A DNA stretch of 64,000 nucleotides, taken from Achromobacter sp. AONIH1 (lineage in GTDB: Bacteria > Pseudomonadota > Gammaproteobacteria > Burkholderiales > Burkholderiaceae_B). Under the pieces are notes generated by a model, which saw only the letters and a program-made list of their open reading frames with translations, did not search any database and was not told the origin of the DNA. The stretch lies in contig NZ_CP026124.1 of the NCBI RefSeq assembly GCF_002902905.1, positions 2,852,001-2,916,000 of the forward strand, in the 5' to 3' direction. Of this stretch, positions 16,563 through 28,818 are shown piece after piece (position 1 is the first letter of the stretch; each line of letters starts with the position of its first letter). A program made the position numbers and the translations under genes.

Positions 16563-17504
16563 ATGACCATGAAAATCGCTTTTGTCTTTCCTGGCCAGGG
16601 CTCTCAAGCCGTCGGCATGCTGGACGCCTGGTCGGGCGTGGCCGCCGTCACCGATTCCGTGGCGCGCGCTTCGGCCGCCCTGGGTCAGGATCTGGCCGCG
16701 CTGATCGCGCAGGGGCCGGTCGAACAGCTCAATCTGACCACCAACACCCAGCCGGCCATGCTGACCGCGGGCGTGGCGTTCTACAACGCCTGGCTGGCCG
16801 CAGGCGGCCGCAAGCCCGATGTGGTGGCCGGTCATAGCCTGGGCGAGTATGCCGCGCTGACCGCCGCCGGCTCGCTGGCGCTGGAAGACGCCGTGCGCCT
16901 GGTGCGCGTGCGCGCCGACGCCATGCAGGCCGCCGTGCCCGTGGGCACCGGCGCCATGGCCGCCATCCTGGGCCTGGACGACGACGCCGTGCGCGCCGCC
17001 TGCGCCTCGGCCGCCCAGGGCGAGGTCGTGGAGGCCGTGAATTTCAATGCGCCCGCCCAGGTCGTGATCGCCGGCCACAAGGCCGCCGTCGAGCGCGCCT
17101 GTGAGCTGGCCAAGGCCGCCGGCGCCAAGCGCGCGCTGCTGCTGCCGGTGTCGGCGCCGTTCCACTCCAGCCTGCTCAAGCCCGCCGCCGATGTGCTGGC
17201 GACGGCGCTGGCCGCCGTGAACGTGTCGGCGCCGCAGATCCCGGTGATCAACAACGTCGACGTGGCCTCGCCCGTCGAACCGGGGGCTATCCGCGATGCG
17301 TTGGTGCGTCAGGCGTGGCATCCTGTGCGTTGGGTGGAAACGCTGCGCGCCATGAAGGCGCAGGGCGTCACGCACGTCATCGAATGCGGTCCCGGCAAGG
17401 TGCTCGCCGGCCTGACCAAGCGCATCGACCCTGAACTCACCGGCCTGGCCATCACCGATCCGGCTTCCCTGGACGCCGCGCTGGTCGCGGTCAACGGAAA
17501 CTGA
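16563..17504 (+). CDS. fabD: Malonyl CoA-acyl carrier protein transacylase
   Basis: Transfers malonyl from CoA to ACP, supplying the extender unit for fatty-acid synthesis. The 313-residue protein has the N-terminal FVFPGQGSQ, the nucleophile elbow GHSLGEY with S92, and the catalytic histidine H201 in PVSAPFHSSL. A C-terminal VIECGPGKVLAGL is also typical. I start at ATG 16563 (MTMKIAF); ATG 16569 is equally possible, and the upstream in-frame extension is arginine-rich non-family sequence. It lies 85 bases after fabH and five bases before fabG. Confidence 0.96.
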   Translation: MTMKIAFVFPGQGSQAVGMLDAWSGVAAVTDSVARASAALGQDLAALIAQGPVEQLNLTTNTQPAMLTAGVAFYNAWLAAGGRKPDVVAGHSLGEYAALTAAGSLALEDAVRLVRVRADAMQAAVPVGTGAMAAILGLDDDAVRAACASAAQGEVVEAVNFNAPAQVVIAGHKAAVERACELAKAAGAKRALLLPVSAPFHSSLLKPAADVLATALAAVNVSAPQIPVINNVDVASPVEPGAIRDALVRQAWHPVRWVETLRAMKAQGVTHVIECGPGKVLAGLTKRIDPELTGLAITDPASLDAALVAVNGN

Positions 17505-17509
17505 AAGAC

Positions 17510-18259
17510 ATGGACTACTCCACTGAACTGCAGGGCAAGACCGCCCTGGTGACCGGCGCCACGCGCGGCATCGGCCGCGCCATCGCCCTGGAACTGGCGG
17601 CGCGTGGCGCCGTCGTGGTCGGCACCGCTACCTCCGAGTCGGGCGCCGCCGCCATCACCGAGGCGCTGGCGCCGTTCGGCGGCCGTGGCGTCGTGCTGGA
17701 CGTGACTAATGCCGAAGCCTGCGACGCGCTCATCGACGCGCTGGGCAAGGAAAGCGGTGGTCCCCACATCCTCGTCAATAATGCCGGCATCACCCGCGAT
17801 ACGCTGGCAATGCGCATGAAAGACGACGACTGGTCGGCGGTCATCGACACCAACCTGGCCTCGGTCTTCCGCCTGTCGCGCGGCGTGCTGCGCAACATGA
17901 TGAAGGCCCGCTGGGGACGCATTATCAACGTGACCTCGGTGGTGGGCTCGTCGGGCAATCCCGGTCAGGCCAACTACGCGGCCGCCAAGGCGGGCGTGGC
18001 CGGCATGGCGCGCGCGCTGGCGCGCGAGCTGGGCAGCCGCAACATCACCGTGAACTGCGTGGCGCCGGGTTTCATCGATACCGACATGACGCGCGCGCTG
18101 GGCGAAACCCAGACGGCGGCGCTGCTGCAGCAGATTCCGCTGGGCCGCCTGGGCGCGCCTGCCGACATCGCGCACGCGGTCGCATTTTTGTCCGGCCCGC
18201 AAGCGGGTTACATTACCGGCACCACCCTGCACGTCAACGGCGGGATGTACATGCAATAA
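17510..18259 (+). CDS. fabG: 3-oxoacyl-ACP reductase FabG
   Basis: NADPH-dependent reductase for the first reduction of each elongation cycle. The 249-residue short-chain dehydrogenase has the cofactor motif TGATRGIG (residues 15-22), NNAG, the serine-containing VTSVVGSSG and the catalytic YAAAK, followed by the C-terminal YITGTTLHVNGGMYM. It sits between fabD and acpP. Spacing to fabD is five bases. A separate promoter appears to drive acpP after this gene. Confidence 0.96.
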   Translation: MDYSTELQGKTALVTGATRGIGRAIALELAARGAVVVGTATSESGAAAITEALAPFGGRGVVLDVTNAEACDALIDALGKESGGPHILVNNAGITRDTLAMRMKDDDWSAVIDTNLASVFRLSRGVLRNMMKARWGRIINVTSVVGSSGNPGQANYAAAKAGVAGMARALARELGSRNITVNCVAPGFIDTDMTRALGETQTAALLQQIPLGRLGAPADIAHAVAFLSGPQAGYITGTTLHVNGGMYMQ

Positions 18260-18396
18260 GTCGCGAAACGCGCATATCGGGCCACCGGCAGGCTGGGGGC
18301 CCGGCGCGCGGTTCACATTGGATGCATCGCACACCGGCTTCCTGCGCCATCTCGGCGACAGATCAGTGGGCGATGTAATTTTGTCACGGCCGGGCG

Positions 18397-18423
18397 TTGC
18401 TTTACTCTGCGCTTGGCTATAAT
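18397..18423 (+). promoter_or_regulatory. Candidate promoter of acpP
   Basis: A consensus TATAAT lies at 18418-18423, with TTGCTT (18397-18402) fifteen bases upstream. The spacing is short, so the -35 assignment is weak. A strong internal promoter is expected because ACP is needed in large amounts. Confidence 0.55.
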
Positions 18424-18453
18424 TCGCGGGATTTTTCCCATTTGGAGATCTGC

Positions 18454-18693
18454 ATGGAAAGCATCGAACAGCGCGTCAAGAAGATCGTCGCTGAACAACT
18501 TGGCGTGAACGAAGCCGAGATCAAGAACGAATCCTCCTTCCTTGACGACCTCGGTGCCGATTCGCTCGACATGGTCGAACTGGTCATGGCGCTCGAAGAC
18601 GAATTCGAGACCGAGATCCCCGACGAAGAGGCCGAAAAGATCACGACCGTGCAACAAGCGATTGATTACATCAATTCGCACGGCAAGCAGTAA
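18454..18693 (+). CDS. acpP: Acyl carrier protein
   Basis: Carries growing acyl chains on a phosphopantetheine arm in fatty-acid, phospholipid and lipid A synthesis. The 79-residue acidic protein has the attachment motif [10 protein letters not shown] with S37. The ATG at 18454 is preceded by GGAG (18443-18446), and the protein begins [17 protein letters not shown]. An upstream in-frame ATG at 18397 would start inside the promoter and is rejected. fabF follows after 189 bases. Confidence 0.98.
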
Positions 18694-18717
18694 GCTCAGC
18701 CTATACCTTTCCGGCGG

Positions 18718-18736
18718 CCCGAAACGTCTTTTCGGG
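18718..18736 (+). other. Hairpin between acpP and fabF
   Basis: CCCGAAA and TTTCGGG form a perfect seven-pair stem with a five-base loop, 24 bases after acpP. It has no T-tract. It could stabilise the short acpP transcript or partly attenuate transcription into fabF. Confidence 0.4.
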
Positions 18737-18882
18737 ACCGGCCGGGAATCGGGGCGGTTTCAGGAAAATGCCGCGTGGTTCGCACGCGGGACAGGTGTCG
18801 CAGCCTGGCCCGTAGTCGTGAGCGCCACGCGCGCAGCGCATCCCGAAAACCGCCTTTCTTTTGTCTGTTTGAGGAGTCATCC

Positions 18883-20112
<1,230 letters not shown>

Positions 20113-20113
20113 C

Positions 20114-20605
20114 TTGGAAGTTCCCGCGCGCGGGCGCCGGGCCGTGCTTGCCGTGGTGACGCGGCCTCGTGCCGTGTCCGCGCTCGCCGGCCTGGCCGTC
20201 GCCGTGGCGGCGGCATCCGTGCTGCTGTCGGCGGCCTGGCTGGGCCTGCCGGCCGCCGGCGCCGCGCTCGCGGCGCTGGCGCTCTTGGCGGGGCTGTTAC
20301 ACTCGCTGCGTGGCGGCCTGTCCCCGGTATCCGCGCTGCGAGCCTCCCCTGAGGGCGGCCGCTGGCAATTGCGGCTGCCGTCGGGTTGGCGCGACGCCGG
20401 CCTGCTGCGTTGGAGCAGGGGGCCGGCGTGGCTTACGCTCACCCTGCAGCCCTTGCCCTCCGGGAGTATGGCCTTTACTCGCAGCAACTACACCTTTACC
20501 GTCTGGCGGCGGGCCCTGAGGCCCGATGCCTGGCGTCGCCTGTGCCTGCTGGCGCAGGCCGAACCGCGCGCAGCCGCGCCTGCCGCGCCGCGGGAGGCCC
20601 AATGA
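20114..20605 (+). CDS. YgfX-like small inner-membrane protein
   Basis: A 163-residue protein with two adjacent hydrophobic segments (about residues 20-65), then a hydrophilic domain with WQLRLPSGWRDAGLLRW and a C-terminal RPDAWRRLCLLAQ. This layout resembles the YgfX family, small membrane proteins with two helices followed by a beta-rich domain; E. coli YgfX has been described as a toxin acting on cytoskeletal proteins, but no SdhE-like partner is adjacent here. The start is taken as TTG 20114; GTG 20156 is an alternative. The stop overlaps the rpoE start by four bases, so the two are translationally coupled. The family call is moderate; function is not known. Confidence 0.65.
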   Translation: MEVPARGRRAVLAVVTRPRAVSALAGLAVAVAAASVLLSAAWLGLPAAGAALAALALLAGLLHSLRGGLSPVSALRASPEGGRWQLRLPSGWRDAGLLRWSRGPAWLTLTLQPLPSGSMAFTRSNYTFTVWRRALRPDAWRRLCLLAQAEPRAAAPAAPREAQ

Positions 20606-21201
20606 GCGAACGCGAAGTCGACGCAGAACTCGTCGCCCGCGTCCAGCGCGGCGACAAGAAAGCCTTTGATCTGCTGGTCCTGAAGTACCAGCGCAAGATT
20701 TTGCGCCTGCTGGCGCGAATGATCCGCGATCCGTCGGAAATCGAGGATGTGGCGCAGGAGGCCTTCATCAAGGCCTACCGCGCCTTGCCCCAATTCCGAG
20801 GCGAGAGCGCCTTTTACACCTGGTTGTATCGCATCGCCATCAATACGGCGAGAAACTGGCTGGCGTCCCAGGGACGCCGTCCCAGCGCGCCCAATGCGAT
20901 AGAAACGGAAGACGGTGAAACTTTTAACGAAACCGAGAACCTAACCGACATAAGCACGCCGGAGTCGATGGTTGCCAGCCGCGAGATCGCCCAAACGGTC
21001 AACGCGGCTATCGAGCAATTGCCCGAGGAATTGCGCACCGCAATCGTCCTGCGTGAAATCGAAGGTATGAGTTACGAAGACATCGCCCAGAGCATGGACT
21101 GCCCGATCGGCACGGTGCGCTCGCGTATTTTCCGCGCGCGCGAAGCCATCGCCGCAAAGTTGCGCCCATTGCTAGGCACCGATGCCGAGCGTCGCTGGTA
21201 A
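20602..21201 (+). CDS. rpoE: RNA polymerase sigma-E factor (ECF sigma-24)
   Basis: Alternative sigma factor for envelope stress, released when its anti-sigma factor RseA is cleaved. The 199-residue protein shows sigma region 2 (LVLKYQRKILRLLARMI..IEDVAQEAFIKAYRALPQF, with YTWLYRIAINTARNWL) and region 4 (LPEELRTAIVLREIEGMSYEDIA..GTVRSRIFRARE). Length and motifs match RpoE/AlgU. The start ATG 20602 overlaps the previous stop (ATGA). The order rpoE-rseA-rseB-mucD is the classical sigma-E operon of beta- and gamma-proteobacteria. Confidence 0.96.
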   Translation: MSEREVDAELVARVQRGDKKAFDLLVLKYQRKILRLLARMIRDPSEIEDVAQEAFIKAYRALPQFRGESAFYTWLYRIAINTARNWLASQGRRPSAPNAIETEDGETFNETENLTDISTPESMVASREIAQTVNAAIEQLPEELRTAIVLREIEGMSYEDIAQSMDCPIGTVRSRIFRAREAIAAKLRPLLGTDAERRW

Positions 21202-21213
21202 GGAGTCGCAGTC

Positions 21214-21720
21214 ATGCAAACAGCAGCCAAGTCCGTCGTGATCGCCGAGTCTTCCTGGGAAGAGTCGGTTTCCGCCTGGATGGACGGAGAAGAATCCGAC
21301 GATGTCCTCGCAGGCCTGTTGACCCGGGAAGGGCAGCAGACCTGGGATACCTATCATCTGATCGGCGATGCCCTGCGCAATTCCGATCTGGCCCTGACGC
21401 CCAGCGCCGCCTTCCAGGCCCGCCTGGCGCGCGCGCTGGACGCCGAATTGCCCATCGTCGCGGCGCCCCGGCGCCGTTCGCCCTTGCGCATGGGACTGTC
21501 CGGCCTGGCCGTGGCCGCCGCCGTCGCCACCGTGGCCTGGGTGGCCCAACCCTATCTGTCCGGCGGCTCGCCGGGCGCCGAGACCCGCGTGCTGGCCGAC
21601 GCCAGCGCGGGCGTCGGCACCGAAGACGCGAGCCTGCGCGATTATCTCGAAGCACATCGGCAGATGGCCGGCCCCAGCGCCGTGCGCCAAGTGTCCTTCG
21701 ATGCCGGGGCGGGCCGCTGA
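21214..21720 (+). CDS. rseA: Sigma-E anti-sigma factor RseA/MucA
   Basis: Single-pass inner-membrane protein that holds sigma-E inactive at its cytoplasmic N-terminus and is degraded in response to envelope stress. The 168-residue protein has an N-terminal anti-sigma domain (ESVSAWMDGEESDDVLAGLL..WDTYHLIGDALR) and a membrane helix at about 93-110 after a basic cluster (PRRRSPLRMG). The periplasmic tail of about 55 residues is shorter than that of E. coli RseA. A strong AAGGAG precedes the ATG. The rseB start overlaps the stop by one base. Confidence 0.92.
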   Translation: MQTAAKSVVIAESSWEESVSAWMDGEESDDVLAGLLTREGQQTWDTYHLIGDALRNSDLALTPSAAFQARLARALDAELPIVAAPRRRSPLRMGLSGLAVAAAVATVAWVAQPYLSGGSPGAETRVLADASAGVGTEDASLRDYLEAHRQMAGPSAVRQVSFDAGAGR

Positions 21721-22793
21721 TGGCCTTGGTGCTTCCGACACGCTGGCCGGCCCTGGGCCGCGCCGCTGCCTGGCCGGCTCATCGGGCCGCCTGGTTCGCC
21801 GCCACGCTGTTCGCTGCATTTCTCGCTGCCCACGAACCCGCTCGCGCGGCCGACGTCACGCCCGCCGCCGCGCCCGAGGATATGGTGCAGTTGCTGTCGC
21901 GCATCCAGCAGGCGGCCCGCAAGCAGGACTACGCGGGCGTTTTCATGTATCAGCAGGGCGAGACCATCCAGTCCTCCCGTCTGGTCCATGTGCTGGACGG
22001 CACCGGCGAGCGCGAGCGCCTGGAAATCCTGGACGGCCAGCCGCGCGAATATCTGCGCCATAACGAAGATGTGCAGTGCCTGATCCCCGAGCGCAAGACG
22101 GTGCTGATCGAGCGTCGCCGCGGCGACCGTTTTCCGGGTCTGCTGCTGGGCGATCCCGCCAATCTGTCCAAGCACTACCGGATCCGCGCGGAATCCGCGC
22201 TGCACCGGGTGGCGGGGCGCGAATGCCGGCTGATCACCGTCGAGCCCGTGGACAAGCTGCGCTACGGCTATCGCCTCTGTGCGGATGTCGAAACCAATCT
22301 GCTGCTGAAGGCGCAGACGCTGAACGCCGCGCGAGGCGTGGTCGAACAGGTGTCCTTCACGTCCCTGCGCCTGGGATCCGAGGTCGATCCGCAATCGCTG
22401 GCCTCGCGCTGGAATACCCGCGATTGGAAGGTGCTCGAACCGTCCATGAAACAGGTCGACCTGGCTGCCCAGGGCTGGCGCATCCCCGCTCCCGAGGGTT
22501 TCACCGTGATAATGCAGGTGGCGCGCTCGATGGGGCGCTCCGGCACCGTCAGCCAGGTGGTGCTGTCGGATGGCCTGGCGGCGATCTCGGTCTTCATCGA
22601 GCCCTACGACAGCCTGCGCGGCCATACGCCGCCTCATGGCGCGGCGCAGCGCGGCTCGATCACGGTCTACGGCACGCGCATCGCCGATTTCTGGTTGACG
22701 GCCGTGGGCGAGGTGCCGCTGACCACGCTCGAACAATTGGCCCAGGGCACGGAGTACGTGCCCGCCGCCGCCCCGGCCGCGGGCAAGCAGTAA
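21720..22793 (+). CDS. rseB: Sigma-E regulatory protein RseB/MucB
   Basis: Periplasmic protein that binds RseA and protects it from DegS cleavage; it senses lipopolysaccharide or lipoprotein intermediates through a LolA-like domain. The 357-residue precursor has a signal peptide ending around ARAAD (residue ~45). The MucB/RseB N-terminal domain includes LLSRIQQAARKQDYAGVFMYQQ and ETIQSSRLVHVLDG. The C-terminal domain includes PEGFTVIMQ and HGAAQRGSITVYGTRIADFWLTAVGEVP. The start overlaps the rseA stop (TGATG), and mucD follows after 14 bases. Confidence 0.93.
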   Translation: MALVLPTRWPALGRAAAWPAHRAAWFAATLFAAFLAAHEPARAADVTPAAAPEDMVQLLSRIQQAARKQDYAGVFMYQQGETIQSSRLVHVLDGTGERERLEILDGQPREYLRHNEDVQCLIPERKTVLIERRRGDRFPGLLLGDPANLSKHYRIRAESALHRVAGRECRLITVEPVDKLRYGYRLCADVETNLLLKAQTLNAARGVVEQVSFTSLRLGSEVDPQSLASRWNTRDWKVLEPSMKQVDLAAQGWRIPAPEGFTVIMQVARSMGRSGTVSQVVLSDGLAAISVFIEPYDSLRGHTPPHGAAQRGSITVYGTRIADFWLTAVGEVPLTTLEQLAQGTEYVPAAAPAAGKQ

Positions 22794-22807
22794 TTTCGGA
22801 GCAATCT

Positions 22808-24283
22808 ATGAAAACAATGTTGGGGTCGAACCTGCAATTCCGGCGCCTGCTGGCGGCCATGGTTGCGGGCCTGTTGATGTCCACCGCCTATGCGCCGGCC
22901 TCCTTGGCGCAAACGCCGACGGTGGCCTTGCCGGATTTCACGACCATCGTCGAGAAAGCCGACCCCGCCGTCGTCAACATCCGCACCACCGCCACCGTGC
23001 CGGTGCGCGGTCCGGGGATGGGCGGCGGCAACGATCCCTACGAATTGTTCCGCTGGTTCTTCGGGCCGGATTTCCAGCCGCCGGGCCAGCAGTCGCCCAC
23101 GCCGAGGCAGCGTCCGCAGCCTTCGCAGCCTGAAGAGCGCACCGTGCCGCGCGGCGTGGGATCGGGCTTCTTCATCTCCGAAGACGGCTACATCCTCACC
23201 AATAACCACGTGGTTGTCGACGCGACCGACATCTACGTCACGCTGACCGACGGCCGCGAATTCAAGGCCAAGGTCATCGGCACGGACGAGCGCACCGACG
23301 TCGCCCTGATCAAGGTCGAGGCCAAGGGCATGACGCCGCTGGTCATTGGCGATCCCAAGAAGCTCAAGAAGGGGCAGTGGGTGCTGGCCATCGGCTCGCC
23401 GTTCGGCCTGGATTCCACCGTCACGTCCGGCATCGTCAGCGCCATCGGCCGCGATACCGGCGAGTACTTGCCCTTCATCCAGACGGACGTGGCGGTCAAC
23501 CCGGGCAACTCCGGAGGTCCGCTGATCAATCTCGATGGCGAAGCGGTCGGCATCAATTCGCAGATCATCTCGCGCAGCGGCGGCTTCATGGGCATTTCGC
23601 TGGCGATCCCCATCGACGAGGCCATGCGCGTGGTCGACCAGCTGCGCGCCACCGGCAAGGTGACCCGTGGCCGCGTCGGCGTGCAGATCGGCGAGGTTGG
23701 CAAGGATGTGGCCGAGGCCATCGGCCTGCCCAAGGCCGAAGGCGCCCTGGTCAGCAGCGTCGAGGTGGACGGTCCGGCCGACAAGGCCGGCGTGCAGCCG
23801 GGCGACGTGATCCTGAAGTTCAACGGCGAAACCATCAAGCGCTGGTCCGATCTGCCGCGCATCGTCGGCGAAACCAAGCCGGGCACGAGCGCCGACCTGG
23901 AAGTCTGGCGCAAGGGCAAGACGGTCACGCTGCCGGTCAAGGTCGGTGAAATCCCGGCCGAGAAGGGCGGCGGCGCCAAGAAGGGCGCTGCGCCTCCCCC
24001 GGACGTCACCAACGCGTTGGGTCTGGGCGTGATCGACGTGCCGGCCGAGGTGCAACGCAAGCTGCGTATCAAGGGCGGCGTGCAGGTCAAGATCGCCGAA
24101 GGCGCCGCGGCCAAGGCAGGACTGCAGGAAGGCGACATCGTGTTGGCTCTGAACGACACCGACGTCACCGGCGCCAAGCAGTTCGGCGAGCTGGTCGCCA
24201 AGCTGGACAAGGCGCGCGCGGTGGGCCTGCTGGTCCGTCGCGGCGAGCAGACGCAGTGGGTGGCGGTACCCGCGTCCAAATAA
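22808..24283 (+). CDS. mucD: Periplasmic serine protease/chaperone MucD (DegP/HtrA family)
   Basis: Degrades or refolds damaged periplasmic and outer-membrane proteins and lowers sigma-E activation. The 491-residue precursor has a signal peptide to about residue 34. The trypsin-like triad is H134 (ILTNNHVV), D164 (ERTDVAL) and S235 (NPGNSGGPL). Two PDZ domains follow, around residues 270-370 (GRVGVQIGEVG..VQPGDVILKFNGE) and 400-485. A proline/glutamine-rich loop lies at about 90-112. The ATG at 22808 has GGAG six bases upstream; the longer open frame reaching back into rseB is not real. It is the last gene of the sigma-E operon and is followed by a strong terminator. Confidence 0.95.
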   Translation: MKTMLGSNLQFRRLLAAMVAGLLMSTAYAPASLAQTPTVALPDFTTIVEKADPAVVNIRTTATVPVRGPGMGGGNDPYELFRWFFGPDFQPPGQQSPTPRQRPQPSQPEERTVPRGVGSGFFISEDGYILTNNHVVVDATDIYVTLTDGREFKAKVIGTDERTDVALIKVEAKGMTPLVIGDPKKLKKGQWVLAIGSPFGLDSTVTSGIVSAIGRDTGEYLPFIQTDVAVNPGNSGGPLINLDGEAVGINSQIISRSGGFMGISLAIPIDEAMRVVDQLRATGKVTRGRVGVQIGEVGKDVAEAIGLPKAEGALVSSVEVDGPADKAGVQPGDVILKFNGETIKRWSDLPRIVGETKPGTSADLEVWRKGKTVTLPVKVGEIPAEKGGGAKKGAAPPPDVTNALGLGVIDVPAEVQRKLRIKGGVQVKIAEGAAAKAGLQEGDIVLALNDTDVTGAKQFGELVAKLDKARAVGLLVRRGEQTQWVAVPASK

Positions 24284-24318
24284 GGTCCAAGACCGGCTAA
24301 AATGTCTGGTTGCCGCAA

Positions 24319-24347
24319 GAGGGGGCGCATGGCGCCCCCTCGTTTTT
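24319..24347 (+). terminator. Rho-independent terminator of the sigma-E operon
   Basis: GAGGGGGCGC (24319-24328) and GCGCCCCCTC (24332-24341) form a perfect ten-pair stem with an ATG loop, followed by GTTTTT. It ends the rpoE-rseA-rseB-mucD transcript before lepA. Confidence 0.92.
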
Positions 24348-24465
24348 GCCCAGGGCCAGCCGCCCCAGGGCGCATCTCGTCAGCCGTGCGTATTCCGGCG
24401 GCGGTGTCTTCCGGCCAGGCGCTGAGCGTTCTGTGTCGAGTGTTCCGTCCCTTTTAAACTCAAGC

Positions 24466-26259
<1,794 letters not shown>

Positions 26260-26282
26260 AACCCGAATAAGGCGGTTAGCTG

Positions 26283-27167
26283 ATGAGTTGGAACTTTGCC
26301 CTGATCCTGTTCGTGTTGCTGGTCCTGACCGGCGCAATCTGGGTGCTCGACCTGGCCGTGCTGCGCCGGGGGCGCGAAAGCCGCGCCCAGGCCGCCATGG
26401 CCCAATATGACGCGGCCGTGATCGGCGACGCGCAGGAAGCCGAGCGCCTGCGGCGTGAAGCCGGCGAAGAGGCGCGGCGCATGCCGTGGTGGATCGAATA
26501 TGCGGTCAGTTTCTTTCCCGTGATCCTGTTCGTGTTCATGCTGCGCTCGTTCGTGGTCGAGCCGTTCCGCATTCCGTCGGGCTCAATGCTGCCCACGCTG
26601 CAATCCGGCGACCTGATCCTGGTGAATAAATTCAGCTATGGCCTGCGCCTGCCTGTCCTCGACAAGAAGGTCGTCGATATCGGCAAGCCGCAGCGCGGCG
26701 ACGTGTTCGTGTTCCGTTATCCGGTGGATCCGGACGTGGACTACATCAAGCGCGTGGTCGGCCTGCCGGGCGACGAGGTCGCTTATCTGGACAAGAAGCT
26801 GTACATCAATGGCGAATTGGTGACGCATGTGCGGGACGGCGACTATTTCGAGCCTGACCGTGTCTCTTATATCGCACAATACAAAGAGAAATTGGGCGAC
26901 GTTGAGCACAAGATCCTGCTCGATGAGGGAAAAATGCAGGAACTCGGGCCGCAGTATCCGTTTCCCAACCTGGGGAACTGCCAATACAGCCGCAATGGAG
27001 TACGCTGCAAAGTACCCGAGGGGCAGTATTTCGCCATGGGCGATAATCGGGACAACAGCGCTGACAGCCGGTATTGGGGCTTCGTTCCCGAAGCCAACAT
27101 CGTCGGCAAGGCGTTCTTCATCTGGATGAATTTCAGCGATCTGAGCCGCATCGGCCGATTCAACTGA
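26283..27167 (+). CDS. lepB: Signal peptidase I
   Basis: Inner-membrane protease that removes signal peptides from exported proteins. The 294-residue protein has a first membrane helix at about residues 3-25, a cytoplasmic loop and a second helix at about 72-90. The Ser/Lys catalytic dyad is S101 (PSGSMLPTL) and K156 ([11 protein letters not shown]). The later [14 protein letters not shown] motif is typical. It lies between lepA and rnc, as in E. coli. Confidence 0.97.
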   Translation: MSWNFALILFVLLVLTGAIWVLDLAVLRRGRESRAQAAMAQYDAAVIGDAQEAERLRREAGEEARRMPWWIEYAVSFFPVILFVFMLRSFVVEPFRIPSGSMLPTLQSGDLILVNKFSYGLRLPVLDKKVVDIGKPQRGDVFVFRYPVDPDVDYIKRVVGLPGDEVAYLDKKLYINGELVTHVRDGDYFEPDRVSYIAQYKEKLGDVEHKILLDEGKMQELGPQYPFPNLGNCQYSRNGVRCKVPEGQYFAMGDNRDNSADSRYWGFVPEANIVGKAFFIWMNFSDLSRIGRFN

Positions 27168-27169
27168 TT

Positions 27170-27931
27170 ATGTCGCTAGCCACGCTAGAAAACCGCCTGG
27201 ATCATCATTTCAGCGATCCGGCTTTGCTCGAACAGGCGCTGACGCATCGCAGCCACGGCGCGCGCCATAACGAGCGGTTGGAATTCCTCGGGGATTCCGT
27301 GCTGAATTTCGTCGTGGCCGCCATGCTGTTCGAGCGTTTCGCCAAGATCGACGAGGGCGACCTGTCGCGTCTGCGGGCCAATCTGGTCAAGCAGGCGTCG
27401 CTGGCCGACATCGCGCAGAAACTGGAGTTGTCGCAGTATCTGCGACTGGGCGAGGGTGAATTGAAAAGCGGTGGTTTCCGCCGGCCGTCCATCCTGGCCG
27501 ATACGGTCGAAGCGCTGTTCGGCGCCGTGTTCCTTGACGCCGGCTTCGACGCCGCGCGGCGCGTGATCGCGCGTCAGTATCAGCCGGTGCTGGCCAGCGT
27601 CGATCCCAAGACCCTGGGCAAGGACGCCAAGACCCTGCTGCAGGAATTCCTGCAGGGCCGCAAGATGGCGCTGCCGCTGTACACGGTGGTGGCCACTCAC
27701 GGCGCGGCCCATAGCCAGCAGTTCGAGGTCGAATGCGCCATTCCGGCGCTGGAAATCAAGGTGACGGCGCCTGGCGCCAGCCGCCGCGCCGCCGAGCAAT
27801 CGGCGGCCAAGCTGGCGCTGGAGGCCGCGCAGGCCGTCAGCCCGGCCACGAAAGCCGCCCGCAAGTCGGGCAAGGCGCGCAAGAGCGCGCAATTGTCGCT
27901 GCCCGTGGCAGTGGCCCAAGAGACTAAATGA
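27170..27931 (+). CDS. rnc: Ribonuclease III
   Basis: Double-strand-specific endoribonuclease for rRNA processing and mRNA control. The 253-residue protein has the signature [16 protein letters not shown], where E35, E38 and D42 match E. coli E38, E41 and D45, and [16 protein letters not shown] with the second acidic pair. A double-stranded RNA-binding domain spans about residues 155-225. A Lys/Ala-rich C-terminal tail ([13 protein letters not shown]) adds about 25 residues. It starts two bases after lepB and its stop overlaps era by four bases. Confidence 0.97.
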   Translation: MSLATLENRLDHHFSDPALLEQALTHRSHGARHNERLEFLGDSVLNFVVAAMLFERFAKIDEGDLSRLRANLVKQASLADIAQKLELSQYLRLGEGELKSGGFRRPSILADTVEALFGAVFLDAGFDAARRVIARQYQPVLASVDPKTLGKDAKTLLQEFLQGRKMALPLYTVVATHGAAHSQQFEVECAIPALEIKVTAPGASRRAAEQSAAKLALEAAQAVSPATKAARKSGKARKSAQLSLPVAVAQETK

Positions 27932-28818
27932 GCAATACCCCTTTCCGCACCGGTTTCGTCGCCATCGTTGGCCGCCCCAATGTGGGCAAGTCCACGCTGA
28001 CCAATGCCCTCATCGGCTCCAAGATATCCATCGTGTCGCGCAAGGCGCAGACCACGCGCCATCGCATACATGGCGTGCTGACCCGCGAGCACGAGCAGTT
28101 CGTGTTCGTGGACACGCCCGGGTTCCAGACCCGCCACGGCGGCGCCATGAACCGCATGATGAACCGGGTCGTGACACAGGCGTTGGCCGACGTGGACGTC
28201 GTGGTGCATGTGGTCGAGGCCGGCAAGTGGTCGGAAGGCGACGCCAAGCTGCTGCCGCTGCTGCCTGCGCCCGAGCGCACCATCCTGGTCGTCAGCAAGA
28301 TCGACGCGCTGAAGAACCGCGACGACCTGTTCGCCTTCGTCAGCAAGATCATGGCGCTGCATCCGTTCGGCGCCGTGGTGCCGGTCAGCGCGACCAAGAA
28401 CCAGCAGCTGGATCAGCTGCTGCAGGAAATCGCCGCACGCCTGCCCGAAGGCGAACCGATGTTCGAAGAGGACACGCTGACCGACCGTCCCATGCGCTTC
28501 ATCGCCGCCGAACTGGTGCGCGAGAAGATCTTCCGTCTGGTGGGCGATGAACTGCCCTACGGCTGTACCGTGGTCATCGAACAATGGGAAGAGAACGACA
28601 AGGGCGCGCGCATCGCCGCCTGTGTCGTGGTCGAGCGCGACAGCCACAAGCCCATCCTGCTGGGCGCGGGCGGCATGCACATGAAACGCATCGCCACCGA
28701 GGCGCGCCAGGATATCGCCAAGCTGCTCGACAAGACCGTCCACCTCGAGGTCTACATCAAGGTGCGCAAGGGCTGGTCCGATCGCGAAGGCGCGCTGCGC
28801 GATCTGGGTTATGAGTAA
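27928..28818 (+). CDS. era: GTPase Era
   Basis: Essential GTPase that binds the 3' end of 16S rRNA and assists 30S assembly. The 296-residue protein has the G1 motif GRPNVGKST, switch and G3 (VFVDTPGF), G4 (VSKID) and G5-like VSATKNQ. A C-terminal KH RNA-binding domain includes [19 protein letters not shown] and ends in [18 protein letters not shown]. The start overlaps rnc (ATGA), and recO overlaps the 3' end by eight bases. The rnc-era-recO arrangement is conserved. Confidence 0.97.
   Translation: MSNTPFRTGFVAIVGRPNVGKSTLTNALIGSKISIVSRKAQTTRHRIHGVLTREHEQFVFVDTPGFQTRHGGAMNRMMNRVVTQALADVDVVVHVVEAGKWSEGDAKLLPLLPAPERTILVVSKIDALKNRDDLFAFVSKIMALHPFGAVVPVSATKNQQLDQLLQEIAARLPEGEPMFEEDTLTDRPMRFIAAELVREKIFRLVGDELPYGCTVVIEQWEENDKGARIAACVVVERDSHKPILLGAGGMHMKRIATEARQDIAKLLDKTVHLEVYIKVRKGWSDREGALRDLGYE

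Noticed and set aside
22667..24055. A 462-codon minus-strand frame opposite mucD
   Set aside because: It is antisense to a clear protease gene, is rich in His/Arg/Asp as expected from reverse-reading GC-rich codons, and has no family motif.
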